A DNA stretch of 37,145 nt from Synechococcus sp. UW140 (GCA_945877115.1 CAMCQR010000018.1:1-37145), one strand, 5' to 3'. Shown: positions 15,968 through 23,823, counted from the first letter of the stretch. Notes: generated from the letters alone by a model not told the origin. Numbers and translations: made by a program.

Positions 15968-16603
15968 TTGTTTCCTCCGCTACACCGCTACACCGCGTCT
16001 GAGTCGGGCCAGGTATCCCCGAATCTTTCGCGCCTCAAGCAACTCACGGTGCGCTGTGCATTTGGTGCCGCCCTACTGGCGACCTGCCTGCAAGCCGGCG
16101 CTGCGTCAGCCCTCAGCTTCAACTTCTCCTTTGCCAGTTCGGGGGATCCATCAGATCCATCAAGCCCAATAACCCCAGCGACAGTCACGGGAATTGTTGC
16201 TGGCCTGGTTGACAATCTCAATGATCAAAAATCTGGTTTATCATTCACTATAACTTCGTCGACGAATACAGTTTTTGGCGGCTGGGATGTTTTTACGACC
16301 TATTATTTAGGAACCGGGTTTGATGTATCTGGTGGCCAGATCACAGGTGTAAATATTGCTTATACTAATGGGGGGACGCAACTTCTTGCTTTGGGTAATC
16401 AGAATGACTTCTATCTAGAGTTGTCTGATATAGATGAATCAATCTCTAATTACGATATAGATGCTAGTTCAGCAAATTCCCTGGTCTTCACGCCTGTATC
16501 TTCTCCTGCGGCCCCCGTTCCTGGCCCCCTACCCCTGTTCGGCGCCGCTGCCGCTTTCGGCTGGAGTCGCCAGCTGAGGCGCAGGCTCAAGACTACGGTT
16601 TGA
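15968..16603 (+). CDS. Secreted protein with cyanobacterial PEP-CTERM-type sorting tail (paralogue 2)
   Basis: The product is 211 residues from a TTG start; no ATG is present before the signal peptide. The N-terminus resembles paralogue 1: SRLKQLTVRCAFGAALLATC, with likely signal cleavage after ASA. The mature domain is Ser/Thr/Gly/Asn-rich with no recognised fold, unlike paralogue 1 in sequence. The end reads VPGPLPLFGAAAAFG, then WSRQLRRRLK, the cyanobacterial PEP-CTERM-type signal. The core (about 16200-16500) is AT-rich and the ends are GC-rich. It probably localises to the cell envelope after exosortase-type processing; no exosortase gene is in the window. Followed by a terminator like that of paralogue 1. 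Confidence 0.72.
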   Translation: MFPPLHRYTASESGQVSPNLSRLKQLTVRCAFGAALLATCLQAGAASALSFNFSFASSGDPSDPSSPITPATVTGIVAGLVDNLNDQKSGLSFTITSSTNTVFGGWDVFTTYYLGTGFDVSGGQITGVNIAYTNGGTQLLALGNQNDFYLELSDIDESISNYDIDASSANSLVFTPVSSPAAPVPGPLPLFGAAAAFGWSRQLRRRLKTTV

Positions 16604-16624
16604 TTGAAGCGGCTTGAGGTACCC

Positions 16625-16653
16625 GCCCTTCCCTGCCTGAGAAGGGCTTTTTT
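16625..16653 (+). terminator. Rho-independent terminator of PEP-CTERM gene 2
   Basis: GCCCTTC pairs with GAAGGGC around a nine-base loop, followed by six T. The arms and T run match the terminator after PEP-CTERM gene 1. The roughly 180 bases up to the next vapB hold nothing I can support. Confidence 0.8.
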
Positions 16654-16837
16654 GTTGACTTTGGTGCCAAGCACGCCGATTGTTTCTGGGGCCCAGCCGC
16701 CAACGCCATCGCGGCCCCTTGCCCCCGCTGGCTCGCCCATCGGTGAACGCGCGCACCGTCGACCCCCTCCCCGCCGCTTCCCCCGGCAACGCCTGAAGAG
16801 CCGCCCGTGCTCCACGGGATCCGTGTAACCAGGACCG

Positions 16838-17068
16838 GTGGCTAACCTGACCCTCGCCATCGATGACGCCCTGCTGCAGCGGGCCAGGGAAGCGGCGCTG
16901 CGGCAACACACCACGGTGCATGCCATGGTGCGCGATTTCCTCGGCCGCTTTGTCGAGGCCCGTAGTCGCCGGCTGGAAGCCCTCGAACAATTCGAAGCTG
17001 TTGCTGCCGTCAGCAATAGCGCCAGCCGGGAATCCTGGAGCCGCGAGTTTCTGCACGAGCGCTCCTGA
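16838..17068 (+). CDS. VapB-type antitoxin (RHH-like)
   Basis: The 76-residue product starts from GTG (MANLTLAIDDALLQRAREAA). The strand LTLAID followed by two helices (DALLQRAREAAL, VHAMVRDFLGRF) fits a ribbon-helix-helix antitoxin. The C-terminal part (SWSREFLHERS) is the likely toxin-binding tail. It precedes a PIN-domain gene that has lost its middle part. An in-phase ATG is not available near the start, so GTG is the best candidate. Confidence 0.75.
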   Translation: MANLTLAIDDALLQRAREAALRQHTTVHAMVRDFLGRFVEARSRRLEALEQFEAVAAVSNSASRESWSREFLHERS

Positions 17069-17080
17069 TGCGGGTTTGCG

Positions 17081-17347
17081 ATGCGGGTGTTTATTGACAC
17101 CAACCTCTGGGCCTACCGCCTCGATCGGCGCGAAGCGGTCAAATCCGAGCAGGTGTGTCAGTGGCTGGTGGAAGTGATGGCCGACCATGAGGTGGTGATC
17201 AGCTCCCAGGTGTTGATCGAGTTGCGTTCGGTGGCCAGAGCCGCAAACTGCAACCGCCTTAGCCACTGCGCCCTTCTTTTTTCCGAGGATTTCAGCCACG
17301 GACGCAGGATTGCGGGCCTGGAGGTGGTTAATCCCCTGCTGGGCTGA
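17081..17347 (+). CDS. Internally deleted VapC PIN toxin
   Basis: The 88-residue ORF begins MRVFIDTNLWAYRLD (first catalytic Asp) and continues through VVISSQVLIELRSV (central Glu). It then jumps directly to LFSEDFSHGRRIAGLEV, the C-terminal strand. Full-length VapC proteins are about 130 residues, so roughly 40 residues including the LSWFDALI-type Asp segment are missing, yet the frame is kept. It is probably inactive as a nuclease, but might still bind the antitoxin. The start sits after a near-duplication (ATGCGGGTTTGCG, then ATGCGGGTGTTT), which moved it 13 bases from the antitoxin stop. Confidence 0.75.
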   Translation: MRVFIDTNLWAYRLDRREAVKSEQVCQWLVEVMADHEVVISSQVLIELRSVARAANCNRLSHCALLFSEDFSHGRRIAGLEVVNPLLG

Positions 17348-17349
17348 GT

Positions 17350-17516
17350 CTGGACAAAGGGATCGATCTGCATCGCCGGGTGGCCGACAGCGGCTGGCGA
17401 TTGGCGGGATCCCAGCCCAGTGGGCCTGCTTCTTTGCCGCCCAGGCGGCCGAGAAAGCCCTGAAGGGCGCCTTCCAGGAACTCGGCCTCGAACCCCAGCA
17501 CGGGGCCAACCCGTAG
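17350..17516 (+). pseudogene. HEPN-domain relic
   Basis: One frame reads DLHRRVADSGWRLA and, after a frameshift near 17400, another reads WACFFAAQAAEKALKGAF and ends at TAG 17514. The A-Q-A-A-E-K-A-L-K motif is the hallmark of the first helices of HEPN proteins, often paired with MNT nucleotidyltransferases. The C-terminal half with the RX4-6H motif is absent. It is a decayed fragment. Confidence 0.65.
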
Positions 17517-17605
17517 GCCAATTGGCTTAGTGTAACACCCTGCTCGATGGCCTGGGGGCCGGGCGATATCTTCATAATCATTCAATAATTCGTGTTTCTG
17601 GCAAA

Positions 17606-17947
17606 ATGCGTTCTTTCTTCTTTGGCTTGGGTGTTGTCTCCTCCCTCGCCGTCCTAGTCACTCCCCAACCCAGCAAGGCCACAGCCTTGCATTTTTCGGT
17701 GCCGAAGAGCGCAGCAGTCCTGAACATCTCCAAATCCATTGTGATTGAAAACGAATCGACAGGTCCTCTGGATTCTGTCGCTGAAGCCATTCTTGGTGTT
17801 TTGGGCCTCTACACAACCCCTAATCCAAATACTCTTTCCCTTAAAATGGCGGCCGATTATCAAAATTCTAACGATTTGAATTGGGATGGAACATCGACCT
17901 CCTCCATCATTTCCCTTGTGTCTGGAGCCCGCTTCAGCTCCTTATAA
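17606..17947 (+). CDS. Small secreted protein without sorting tail
   Basis: The product is 113 residues. A signal peptide (MRSFFFGLGVVSSLAVLV) ends near SKATA. The rest is Ser/Asn/Thr-rich with no domain I recognise and no PEP-CTERM-type tail, ending SGARFSSL. Codon use is AT-rich like the cores of the two PEP-CTERM paralogues. It could be a third, shortened member or an unrelated secreted protein. No continuation of a sorting tail is seen downstream in any frame. Confidence 0.5.
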   Translation: MRSFFFGLGVVSSLAVLVTPQPSKATALHFSVPKSAAVLNISKSIVIENESTGPLDSVAEAILGVLGLYTTPNPNTLSLKMAADYQNSNDLNWDGTSTSSIISLVSGARFSSL

Positions 17948-17994
17948 TCTATCTTTTTTAGTAGCTGAATCAAAGCATTGAGTGATTGGTTCTT

Positions 17995-18720
17995 TCACTC
18001 CCTTTTTGGCTCCAGCATCATCAGCCGGTGCCGCACCGCCACCAAATCGGCCCTAGTCAGCCAGCGGGGCGATCCCTCCATCTCCGAGGGATTGCGTAGC
18101 AAATAGGAGGGATGCAGCAGGGGCATCAGGGCGATGCCTCCCTCTTCCTTGTCGGGCCACTGGATCAGCGATTTGGTGCTTGGCATTCGCTGGCCTTGGG
18201 CTCGCTTGCTTGGCGTTCTCTGGCGCTTAGACGCCTGGTTTGGCGCCGGCTGCTCGGGTCCTTGGCTGCCTTCCAGTTGCAGCCATTGACCCCGCAGCTG
18301 GGTGATGCCCCCCCTGATGCCAAGCAGCGCCTCCAGGGCCGTGGCCCCCACCAGCAGCACCAGCTGCGGCCGCACTAAGCCGATCTGGCGCTCCAGCCAG
18401 GGCCGGCAGGCTTCGATTTCGGCGCGGCTGGGCTTGCGGTTGCCCGGTGGCCGGCACTTGATCACATTGGCGATATAAAGATCCCTTTCGCTGTTGAGGC
18501 CCGCCGCCGCCAGCATCGCCTCCAGCAACCGGCCCGAGCGGCCCACAAACGGCTGGCCGCAGGCCTCTTCTTCGGCGCCGGGGGCCTCCCCCACCAGCAG
18601 CAGCCTGGCGGTGGGGTCACCCCGGCCCACCACCACCTGCTGGCGGGTGGTAGCTAGGCCGCAGCGGCGACAGGCGCCACATTCGGCGGCCAGGGGTTCG
18701 CCCAGAGGGGCTCCGGTCAT
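17995..18720 (-). CDS. Family-4 uracil-DNA glycosylase (Fe-S)
   Basis: This type of enzyme removes uracil from DNA to start base excision repair. The 241-residue product shows ACRRCGL for two of the four cluster cysteines, GEAPGAEEEACGQPFVG (motif A), YIANVIKCRPPGNRKP, and HPSYLLRNP (motif B). Additional cysteines are in IKCRPP and EACRPW. Between the third strand (VGATALEALLG) and motif B lies a Gln/Lys/Pro-rich insert of about 45 residues (roughly 150-195), not typical of the family. Its ATG overlaps the stop of the Nif11-domain gene (ATGA at 18717-18720), so both are on one transcript. Confidence 0.9.
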   Translation of the reverse strand: MTGAPLGEPLAAECGACRRCGLATTRQQVVVGRGDPTARLLLVGEAPGAEEEACGQPFVGRSGRLLEAMLAAAGLNSERDLYIANVIKCRPPGNRKPSRAEIEACRPWLERQIGLVRPQLVLLVGATALEALLGIRGGITQLRGQWLQLEGSQGPEQPAPNQASKRQRTPSKRAQGQRMPSTKSLIQWPDKEEGGIALMPLLHPSYLLRNPSEMEGSPRWLTRADLVAVRHRLMMLEPKRE

Positions 18721-19379
18721 AGGGGCTGGGAAAAGGGCCGGTGGGGTGGGGATTCTTCTGTTCCGAGGGCGCTGGCATCATCCGGCCAGGCCTGGGACTC
18801 CAGATCGCCTGGATTCAGATCGGAGGCCGCCCAGATGTCCTCGCTGGCCACCGCATAGCCGGCGGCCCGGGCAATGGCGGCCACGGTGGCGACGTCATGG
18901 GCCTGGCCCAACGCCGCCTGCAAGGAGCTATCGACCTGGGCCTGGGCCAGAAACGCCGAGAGTTCGCCGTGGGGGTCCTGCCAAATCAGCGGCAAATCTT
19001 CCAATCCATCCGGTTCCAACTCCGAGGCCATCCACAGTTCTTCGGCCGTCAGGGGATAGCCCGCCGCCCGGGCGATGGCGGCCACGGTCTCGCCATCCGG
19101 CGCCTGGATCAGGGCCTCCTGATACCAGGGATCCAGCTCAACCTGGTGCAGAAAGGCGGTCAGGGACTGGTGGGGATCCAGCCACACCGGCGCTGCCTCC
19201 TGCAGCATCTCGGGCTCCAGATCCGAGGCGGCCCAGAGGTCGGAGGCGTTGACCGTGAAGCCGGCCCCCAGGGCGATCGCCGCCACGGCCTCCACATCAC
19301 TCGCCTGGGATAGGGCATTCAGCAGGTCTGTGTCGGCCTGGGCCCGCTGCACAAAGGCACTCAGCTGCTCCACGGACAT
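18717..19379 (-). CDS. Protein of three tandem Nif11-like domains
   Basis: The product is 220 residues composed almost entirely of three copies of an about 67-residue unit. Each has S-x-x-A-F-x-x-x-x-x-x-D at the start, VAAIA(R/L)xAG(F/Y) in the middle, then the acidic LWxASxLEP-type segment; copies 1 and 2 end with a Trp-x-DPH linker. The first halves match the Nif11 domain (MSVEQLSAFV, DVEAVAAIALGAGF). Nif11 domains are known as small proteins in nif clusters and as leader parts of RiPP precursors. Here there is no double-Gly cleavage site or core peptide. The gene overlaps the uracil-DNA glycosylase start. Confidence 0.75.
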   Translation of the reverse strand: MSVEQLSAFVQRAQADTDLLNALSQASDVEAVAAIALGAGFTVNASDLWAASDLEPEMLQEAAPVWLDPHQSLTAFLHQVELDPWYQEALIQAPDGETVAAIARAAGYPLTAEELWMASELEPDGLEDLPLIWQDPHGELSAFLAQAQVDSSLQAALGQAHDVATVAAIARAAGYAVASEDIWAASDLNPGDLESQAWPDDASALGTEESPPHRPFSQPL

Positions 19380-19503
19380 GGGGATCGGCGCGCGAATCCA
19401 CCCTTAGCAAAACACCCCCAACCCGTCCAGCGCGCTTTGGATGGGCTAGCCAGGGTCAAGACGTGGTGCAGGATGGCCTATTAGGACACCCACTCCCGCC
19501 CTG

Positions 19504-20682
19504 ATGTCGGCCCCGCTGAAGCTGTCTGCCCGGGCCGAGGGGCTGCAGCCTTCTCTCACCCTCGCCATCGCCGCCCAGGCGAAACAGCTGCGCTCGGTTG
19601 GAAAGGACATCTGCAGCCTTTCGGCGGGGGAACCGGACTTTGATACCCCAGCCTTCATTCGTCAGGCCGCCGCCGATGCCCTGGAGGCGGGCCATACCCG
19701 CTACGGACCGGTGGCCGGGGAGCCGGCCCTGCGCGAAGCCATTGCGGCCAAATTAACCCTAGAAAACGGGGTATCTACCACGACCGACCAGGTGCTGGTC
19801 ACCAATGGCGGCAAGCAGGCCCTTTACAACCTCTTTCAGGTGCTGCTCGGCCCCGGCGATGAGGTGCTGCTGCCCTCCCCCTTCTGGCTCAGTTACCCCG
19901 AAATGGTGCGCCTCACCGGCGCCGAACCCCGGCTGCTGGTCACCGAGGCGGCGCGGGGATTTCGCTTCACCGCCGACGAACTCGAAGCCCAGATCCGGCC
20001 CTGCACCCGACTGCTGGTGCTCAACAGCCCCTCAAACCCCACCGGCATGGTCCTGAACCGTCAGGACCTGGAGGCGATCGCGGCGGTGCTGCGCCGCCAT
20101 CCCCAGGTGGCGGTGGTCTGTGACGAGATCTATGAGTTTTTACTGGCCCCGGGCCATTGCCACCACAGCCTGGCGGCGGTGGCCCCCGATCTGGCCGAGC
20201 GGCTGTTCATTGTCAACGGCTTCGCCAAGGGCTGGGCCATGACCGGTTGGCGGGTCGGTTGGCTCGCCGGTCCCCGCCCCGTGATCGCCGCCGCCGCCGC
20301 CCTGCAGAGCCAGAGCACCAGCAATGTCTGCAGTTTCGCCCAGATGGGGGCCCTGGCGGCCATCACGGCAAGCCGTGATTGTGTCCACGCGATGGCGGAT
20401 CGCTTCAGCACCCGCCGCCAGCACCTCAGTGAGGGCCTGGGTCACATCCCAGGGGTGGTGTTGATTCCGCCGGAGGGGGCCTTCTATGCCTTCCCCGATA
20501 TCAGTGCCTGGGGGCTCGATTCGATGACTCTCTGCCGCCGCCTGCTCGAAGAAGTGGGCCTGGCGGTGGTGCCGGGCCTGGCCTTTGGCGACGATCGCTG
20601 CATTCGCCTCTCCTGTGCGGCGGCGGAGGCCACCCTGGATGACGGACTGGGCCGTTTGGCCCGCTTCCAGGCCGGACTCTGA
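19504..20682 (+). CDS. aspC: Class I PLP-dependent aminotransferase (aspartate aminotransferase type)
   Basis: This enzyme transfers the amino group between an amino acid (probably aspartate) and 2-oxoglutarate. The 392-residue product is full length. It shows SAGEPDFDTP for substrate binding, TNGGKQALYNLF, NSPSNPTGMV, VVCDEIYEFL, and the PLP lysine in GFAKGWAMTGWRVGW. A C-terminal substrate Arg lies in CIRLSCA. These are features of the aspartate/prephenate aminotransferase subgroup I-gamma; substrate choice is not certain. It is divergent from the Nif11 gene with 124 bases between starts and is followed by the SGNH hydrolase gene. Confidence 0.9.
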   Translation: MSAPLKLSARAEGLQPSLTLAIAAQAKQLRSVGKDICSLSAGEPDFDTPAFIRQAAADALEAGHTRYGPVAGEPALREAIAAKLTLENGVSTTTDQVLVTNGGKQALYNLFQVLLGPGDEVLLPSPFWLSYPEMVRLTGAEPRLLVTEAARGFRFTADELEAQIRPCTRLLVLNSPSNPTGMVLNRQDLEAIAAVLRRHPQVAVVCDEIYEFLLAPGHCHHSLAAVAPDLAERLFIVNGFAKGWAMTGWRVGWLAGPRPVIAAAAALQSQSTSNVCSFAQMGALAAITASRDCVHAMADRFSTRRQHLSEGLGHIPGVVLIPPEGAFYAFPDISAWGLDSMTLCRRLLEEVGLAVVPGLAFGDDRCIRLSCAAAEATLDDGLGRLARFQAGL

Positions 20683-20797
20683 GTCACCGCCGCCCACCCG
20701 GGCCCGGTTGCTGGCCCAGCCCCGGCTGGCCCAGCCCTCCCGGCTGTTGGACCTCCCCCCGCCGATCCCAGCCCCCTCCCTGCCGATCCCCTTTGCC

Positions 20798-21481
20798 ATG
20801 GCCCTTGCCGTTCCCAGGAAACTGATCGTTCTGGGGGATAGCGGTGCCTTCGGTTGGGGCGACCCGGACCAGGGCGGCTGGTGCGAAAGCCTCAAGCGCC
20901 ATTGGATGGACCTGCCCATTGGGCCCGTGGTTTACAACCTCGGCGTCCGCGGCGATGGCCTGGAGCGCGTCGCTGCCCGCCTGGAGGCCGAGGTGGTGGT
21001 GCGGGGCGAATTGCGCCGCCAGCATCCCCAGGGCATCCTGCTGGCGGTGGGGCTCAACGACACGGCCCGGGTGGGCCGTCCCGACGGGCGTCCCCAGCTG
21101 GAACCCGAGGCCTTTTTGTACGGCTTTGGGCAGTTGTTGCGGCACTGCCGCCGTTTGGCGCCCGTCTTTGTCCTGGGGCTCACCCCCGTGCTGGAAGAGG
21201 CCATGCCCCTGGCCGAAGTGCTGTGGTACGACCTGGCGACGGTGCGCCGGTACGAGGGCTTGCTGGAGGAGGCCTGCATGGAGGCGGATGTGCCCTTCCT
21301 GCCCCTGATTGATTCTCTGCTGGACGATCCCTCCTGGAGCGACTGGTTGCTCTTGGATGGCGTCCACCTCAATGGCGATGGCCATCGGCGCGTCTTCCAA
21401 CGGGTGCGCACCTGGGCGGCCTTGCTGGAGTGGGCTGGATTAAGGCTCGAAACCCTGGCGACACCCATGGGTTGGAACTGA
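20798..21481 (+). CDS. SGNH/GDSL-family hydrolase
   Basis: The 227-residue product has the four catalytic blocks: GDSGAFGWG with the Ser nucleophile, the Gly of GVRGDGLERV, VGLND with the Asn, and DGVHLNGDGHR with the Asp-His pair. The family hydrolyses esters of lipids or acetylated sugars. No signal peptide is seen, so it is cytosolic. I chose the ATG at 20798, since the longer frame overlaps the aminotransferase. It is probably co-transcribed with that gene. The substrate is unknown. Confidence 0.85.
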   Translation: MALAVPRKLIVLGDSGAFGWGDPDQGGWCESLKRHWMDLPIGPVVYNLGVRGDGLERVAARLEAEVVVRGELRRQHPQGILLAVGLNDTARVGRPDGRPQLEPEAFLYGFGQLLRHCRRLAPVFVLGLTPVLEEAMPLAEVLWYDLATVRRYEGLLEEACMEADVPFLPLIDSLLDDPSWSDWLLLDGVHLNGDGHRRVFQRVRTWAALLEWAGLRLETLATPMGWN

Positions 21482-21556
21482 TCCCCAATCCCCCGTTCGG
21501 GGGATGGCGCTGGATTGGAATCGCTTCATCGTGGCCATCCCCTCGTGACCGGGACG

Positions 21557-22477
21557 ATGCCCGTTCCTCCGGCTCCCCTGCCTACGCCCCGCCACTCCAC
21601 CAGCCCCACCGCCGCCATCCGTCGTCGTCCGGAGGTCGGCCCTCTCTCCGCGTCAGAGCGCAATCGACTGTGGCTGGAGGCCTATGCCGCCTGCCGCGAT
21701 GGACACCAACGCCGCGTCCTGCGCCAGGCCCTGGTGCGGGCCAATCTGCCCTTGGTCCGCAGCATTGCGGCCCGCTATGGCGTCAACAGTGCCCTGGCCT
21801 TCGACGATCTCGCCCAGGTGGGCAGCCTGGGCCTGCTGAAGGCGATCGAGGCCTTTGATCCCAGGCATGCCGCCAGTTTGAGCAGCTTCGCCGTTCCTTA
21901 CGTCAAGGGGGCGATTCAGCACGAAATGCGGGACCGGGAGCCCCTGGTGCGGGTGCCGCGGCGTCTCTGGGAGCTGCGGCAGCGGGCCCTGGCCCTGCAG
22001 GAACAGCGCCGGCAGCAGGGAAAAACCCCCCTATTGCCCGCCAAGCTCTGCCAGGCCCTCGACTGTCGCCTCGATGTGCTCGATGAGGCCCTGGCCCTGG
22101 GGCCCTTGGGCCGACCCCGCAGCCTGGATGAACCCATCGCCCCGCGGGAGGGGAGTGGCGAGGGCGGCCGCTCGCTCCTGGATGGCTTGGTCGCGCCGCC
22201 CCAGGCGGGGCCGAGGACCGACGGCGAAGACGGCGATGAATTCTCGGAAAGCCTGCAATTGGCCTGGCTCAGAAGCCAACTGGTGGCGCTGGATCCCTCC
22301 ATCCGCGAACTGCTGGTGGGGCGGTTGCAGCTGGGTTGCACCTGGGTGGAGCTGGGCGCGCGGCTCGGATGGCATCCCCGCATGGCCCAGCGCCGCTTTG
22401 ATGCGGCCTTGGCCGGCCTCCGCGACGCCGCCCAGCAATGGGCAGACGCCCAATCCGCCTCGGCCGAGTCCTCCTGA
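21557..22477 (+). CDS. Group 3 sigma-70 factor (SigF/SigB-like)
   Basis: The 306-residue product has region 2 around LPLVRSIAARYG, FDDLAQVGSLGLLKAIEAFD and the -10-binding FAVPYVKGAIQHEMRD. Region 3 follows. After an acidic linker comes a weak region 4 (LLVGRLQLGCTWVELGARLG). The layout and the FDDLAQVG motif place it with the SigF-type alternative sigma factors of cyanobacteria, linked in other species to pili and stress responses. The C-terminal helix-turn-helix is divergent, so promoter recognition may differ. ATG 21557 was preferred to a TTG 42 bases upstream. Confidence 0.85.
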   Translation: MPVPPAPLPTPRHSTSPTAAIRRRPEVGPLSASERNRLWLEAYAACRDGHQRRVLRQALVRANLPLVRSIAARYGVNSALAFDDLAQVGSLGLLKAIEAFDPRHAASLSSFAVPYVKGAIQHEMRDREPLVRVPRRLWELRQRALALQEQRRQQGKTPLLPAKLCQALDCRLDVLDEALALGPLGRPRSLDEPIAPREGSGEGGRSLLDGLVAPPQAGPRTDGEDGDEFSESLQLAWLRSQLVALDPSIRELLVGRLQLGCTWVELGARLGWHPRMAQRRFDAALAGLRDAAQQWADAQSASAESS

Positions 22478-22554
22478 GCCCCGACGGCCGCCTCGGCCCA
22501 AGCCGTCCTACCGCTCTTGAGGTGGCCTGGGGATCGGTCCCTAATGGTCTCGCC

Positions 22555-23319
22555 TCAGGCCAGCAGGCCCCCCCCCAGGGCTGCGGCGCTGCCCATGGCC
22601 AGCAGGGCCGCCAACAGGGTCTGGATGCCGTTCACCAGCTCATTGCTGAGCCAGGGCAGGCGCTGCTGCAGGGTGGCGCCGATGACGCTTTCGGCCAGGG
22701 TCGCCAGCAGCCCCACCAGCGTCACCAAGGCCCAGGCCTGGGAATTGCCAATCCAGCCCAGGGCGCCCATCAGCGCCGCCATGGTCGCGGCGCCGATGGC
22801 GCTGGCCAGGCTGCCCTCCAGGCTCACGGCCCCTTCGGTGCCAGGGGGGACGGGCTTCAAGGTGGTGATCAGCAGGGTGCGGCGCCCCCAGCGCTTGCCG
22901 ATCTCGCTGCCGCAGGTGTCGGCCAGTTTGGCGCAAAAGCTGGCGGCAAAACCCAGCAGCAGCAGGGGCCGCCAAGGGGCGGGCACCAGGGTGCTGGCCA
23001 TGGCCAGCACGGCCCCCACCAGCGCCGATCCCCAGACATTTTCTGGCCCCCGCCGGCCGCCGCGGGCCTCGGCCAGGCCGCTGGCCTGTTTGCGCCGGAA
23101 GCCAAGGCGGGTCACCAGCGAACCCAGGGCCAGGTAGGCCACCACCGCCAGCCAGCCCCGCCAGCCGAGGCAGCCCCAGAGAACCGTGCCCAGCACCCCG
23201 GCATGGACCCAGCCTGCCTTGGTGAGCAGGGGCGCCCGCTGGGCCAGGGCGATCAGTCCGCCATTGAGGGCCAGGGCCAGGGCCCAGGTCGCCAGGGTTT
23301 GGGGGGGGAGGGGGGGCAT
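22555..23319 (-). CDS. DUF92/TMEM19 integral membrane protein, phytyl-phosphate kinase-like
   Basis: The 254-residue product is hydrophobic throughout, with about six or seven spans. Family hallmarks are GWVHAGVLGTVLWG, the region FAASFCAKLADTCGSEIGKRWG and the following TTLKPVPPGTEGAVSLEGS. The plant member VTE6 and its cyanobacterial counterpart convert phytyl phosphate to phytyl diphosphate, salvaging phytol from chlorophyll for tocopherol and chlorophyll synthesis. The role here is inferred from family membership. ATG 23319 was chosen; a GTG eight codons upstream is possible. Confidence 0.82.
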   Translation of the reverse strand: MPPLPPQTLATWALALALNGGLIALAQRAPLLTKAGWVHAGVLGTVLWGCLGWRGWLAVVAYLALGSLVTRLGFRRKQASGLAEARGGRRGPENVWGSALVGAVLAMASTLVPAPWRPLLLLGFAASFCAKLADTCGSEIGKRWGRRTLLITTLKPVPPGTEGAVSLEGSLASAIGAATMAALMGALGWIGNSQAWALVTLVGLLATLAESVIGATLQQRLPWLSNELVNGIQTLLAALLAMGSAAALGGGLLA

Positions 23320-23409
23320 TGGCCGGGCCCAGTTCTGTTGCACAGATCTAAGGCGGCGACCGGGCCTGGGGCCCGGGGCTGATAATCAAGCAACAGCCTG
23401 GGGCGGACC

Positions 23410-23823
23410 ATGTTCTTCAAGAAGGCCAAATTTTTCCTTGACCTCACCGGTGAGGACCAGGCCTCCAACGGCAAGGGAGCTGAAAAGGCCCCGGTCGTGG
23501 CAGCGGTGATCGCGCCGGTGGAGCCGCTAGATCCAGCCGCCAAGGCAGTAGCCCCTGTCGCGGCCGCCGAAGCTCCAGGGACCACTTTCGCCGCGAAAAC
23601 CGCAGCGCCAACTCCTGCCGCTGTCGCCACGGCAGTGCGCACAACCGCCGAGGAAATCGTCGCCGAGTTGGCCGCCGCCCAAGCCAATCGTCCCCCCGCC
23701 AGCACCGTGACCTTTGCGCCGGACTGTCTGGTGCCCGGCGCCAGCCTCGCCCGTCGCCGCCGCACCGCTGGCGCCAATCTGGCCGGCTTCCGCGATATCG
23801 CCCGTTCGATGATGAAAAGCTGA
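23410..23823 (+). CDS. Picocyanobacterial hypothetical protein, Ala/Pro-rich with conserved C-terminus
   Basis: The 137-residue product has a short basic/aromatic start (MFFKKAKFFLDLTG) and a long Ala/Pro/Val-rich low-complexity middle. The distinct C-terminus reads TFAPDCLVPGASL, then RRRRTAGANLAGFRDIA. The conserved-looking ends joined by a flexible linker suggest two binding sites. I do not recognise a named domain. It is divergent from the DUF92 gene (90 bases between starts) and convergent with rsmE. Confidence 0.6.
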   Translation: MFFKKAKFFLDLTGEDQASNGKGAEKAPVVAAVIAPVEPLDPAAKAVAPVAAAEAPGTTFAAKTAAPTPAAVATAVRTTAEEIVAELAAAQANRPPASTVTFAPDCLVPGASLARRRRTAGANLAGFRDIARSMMKS

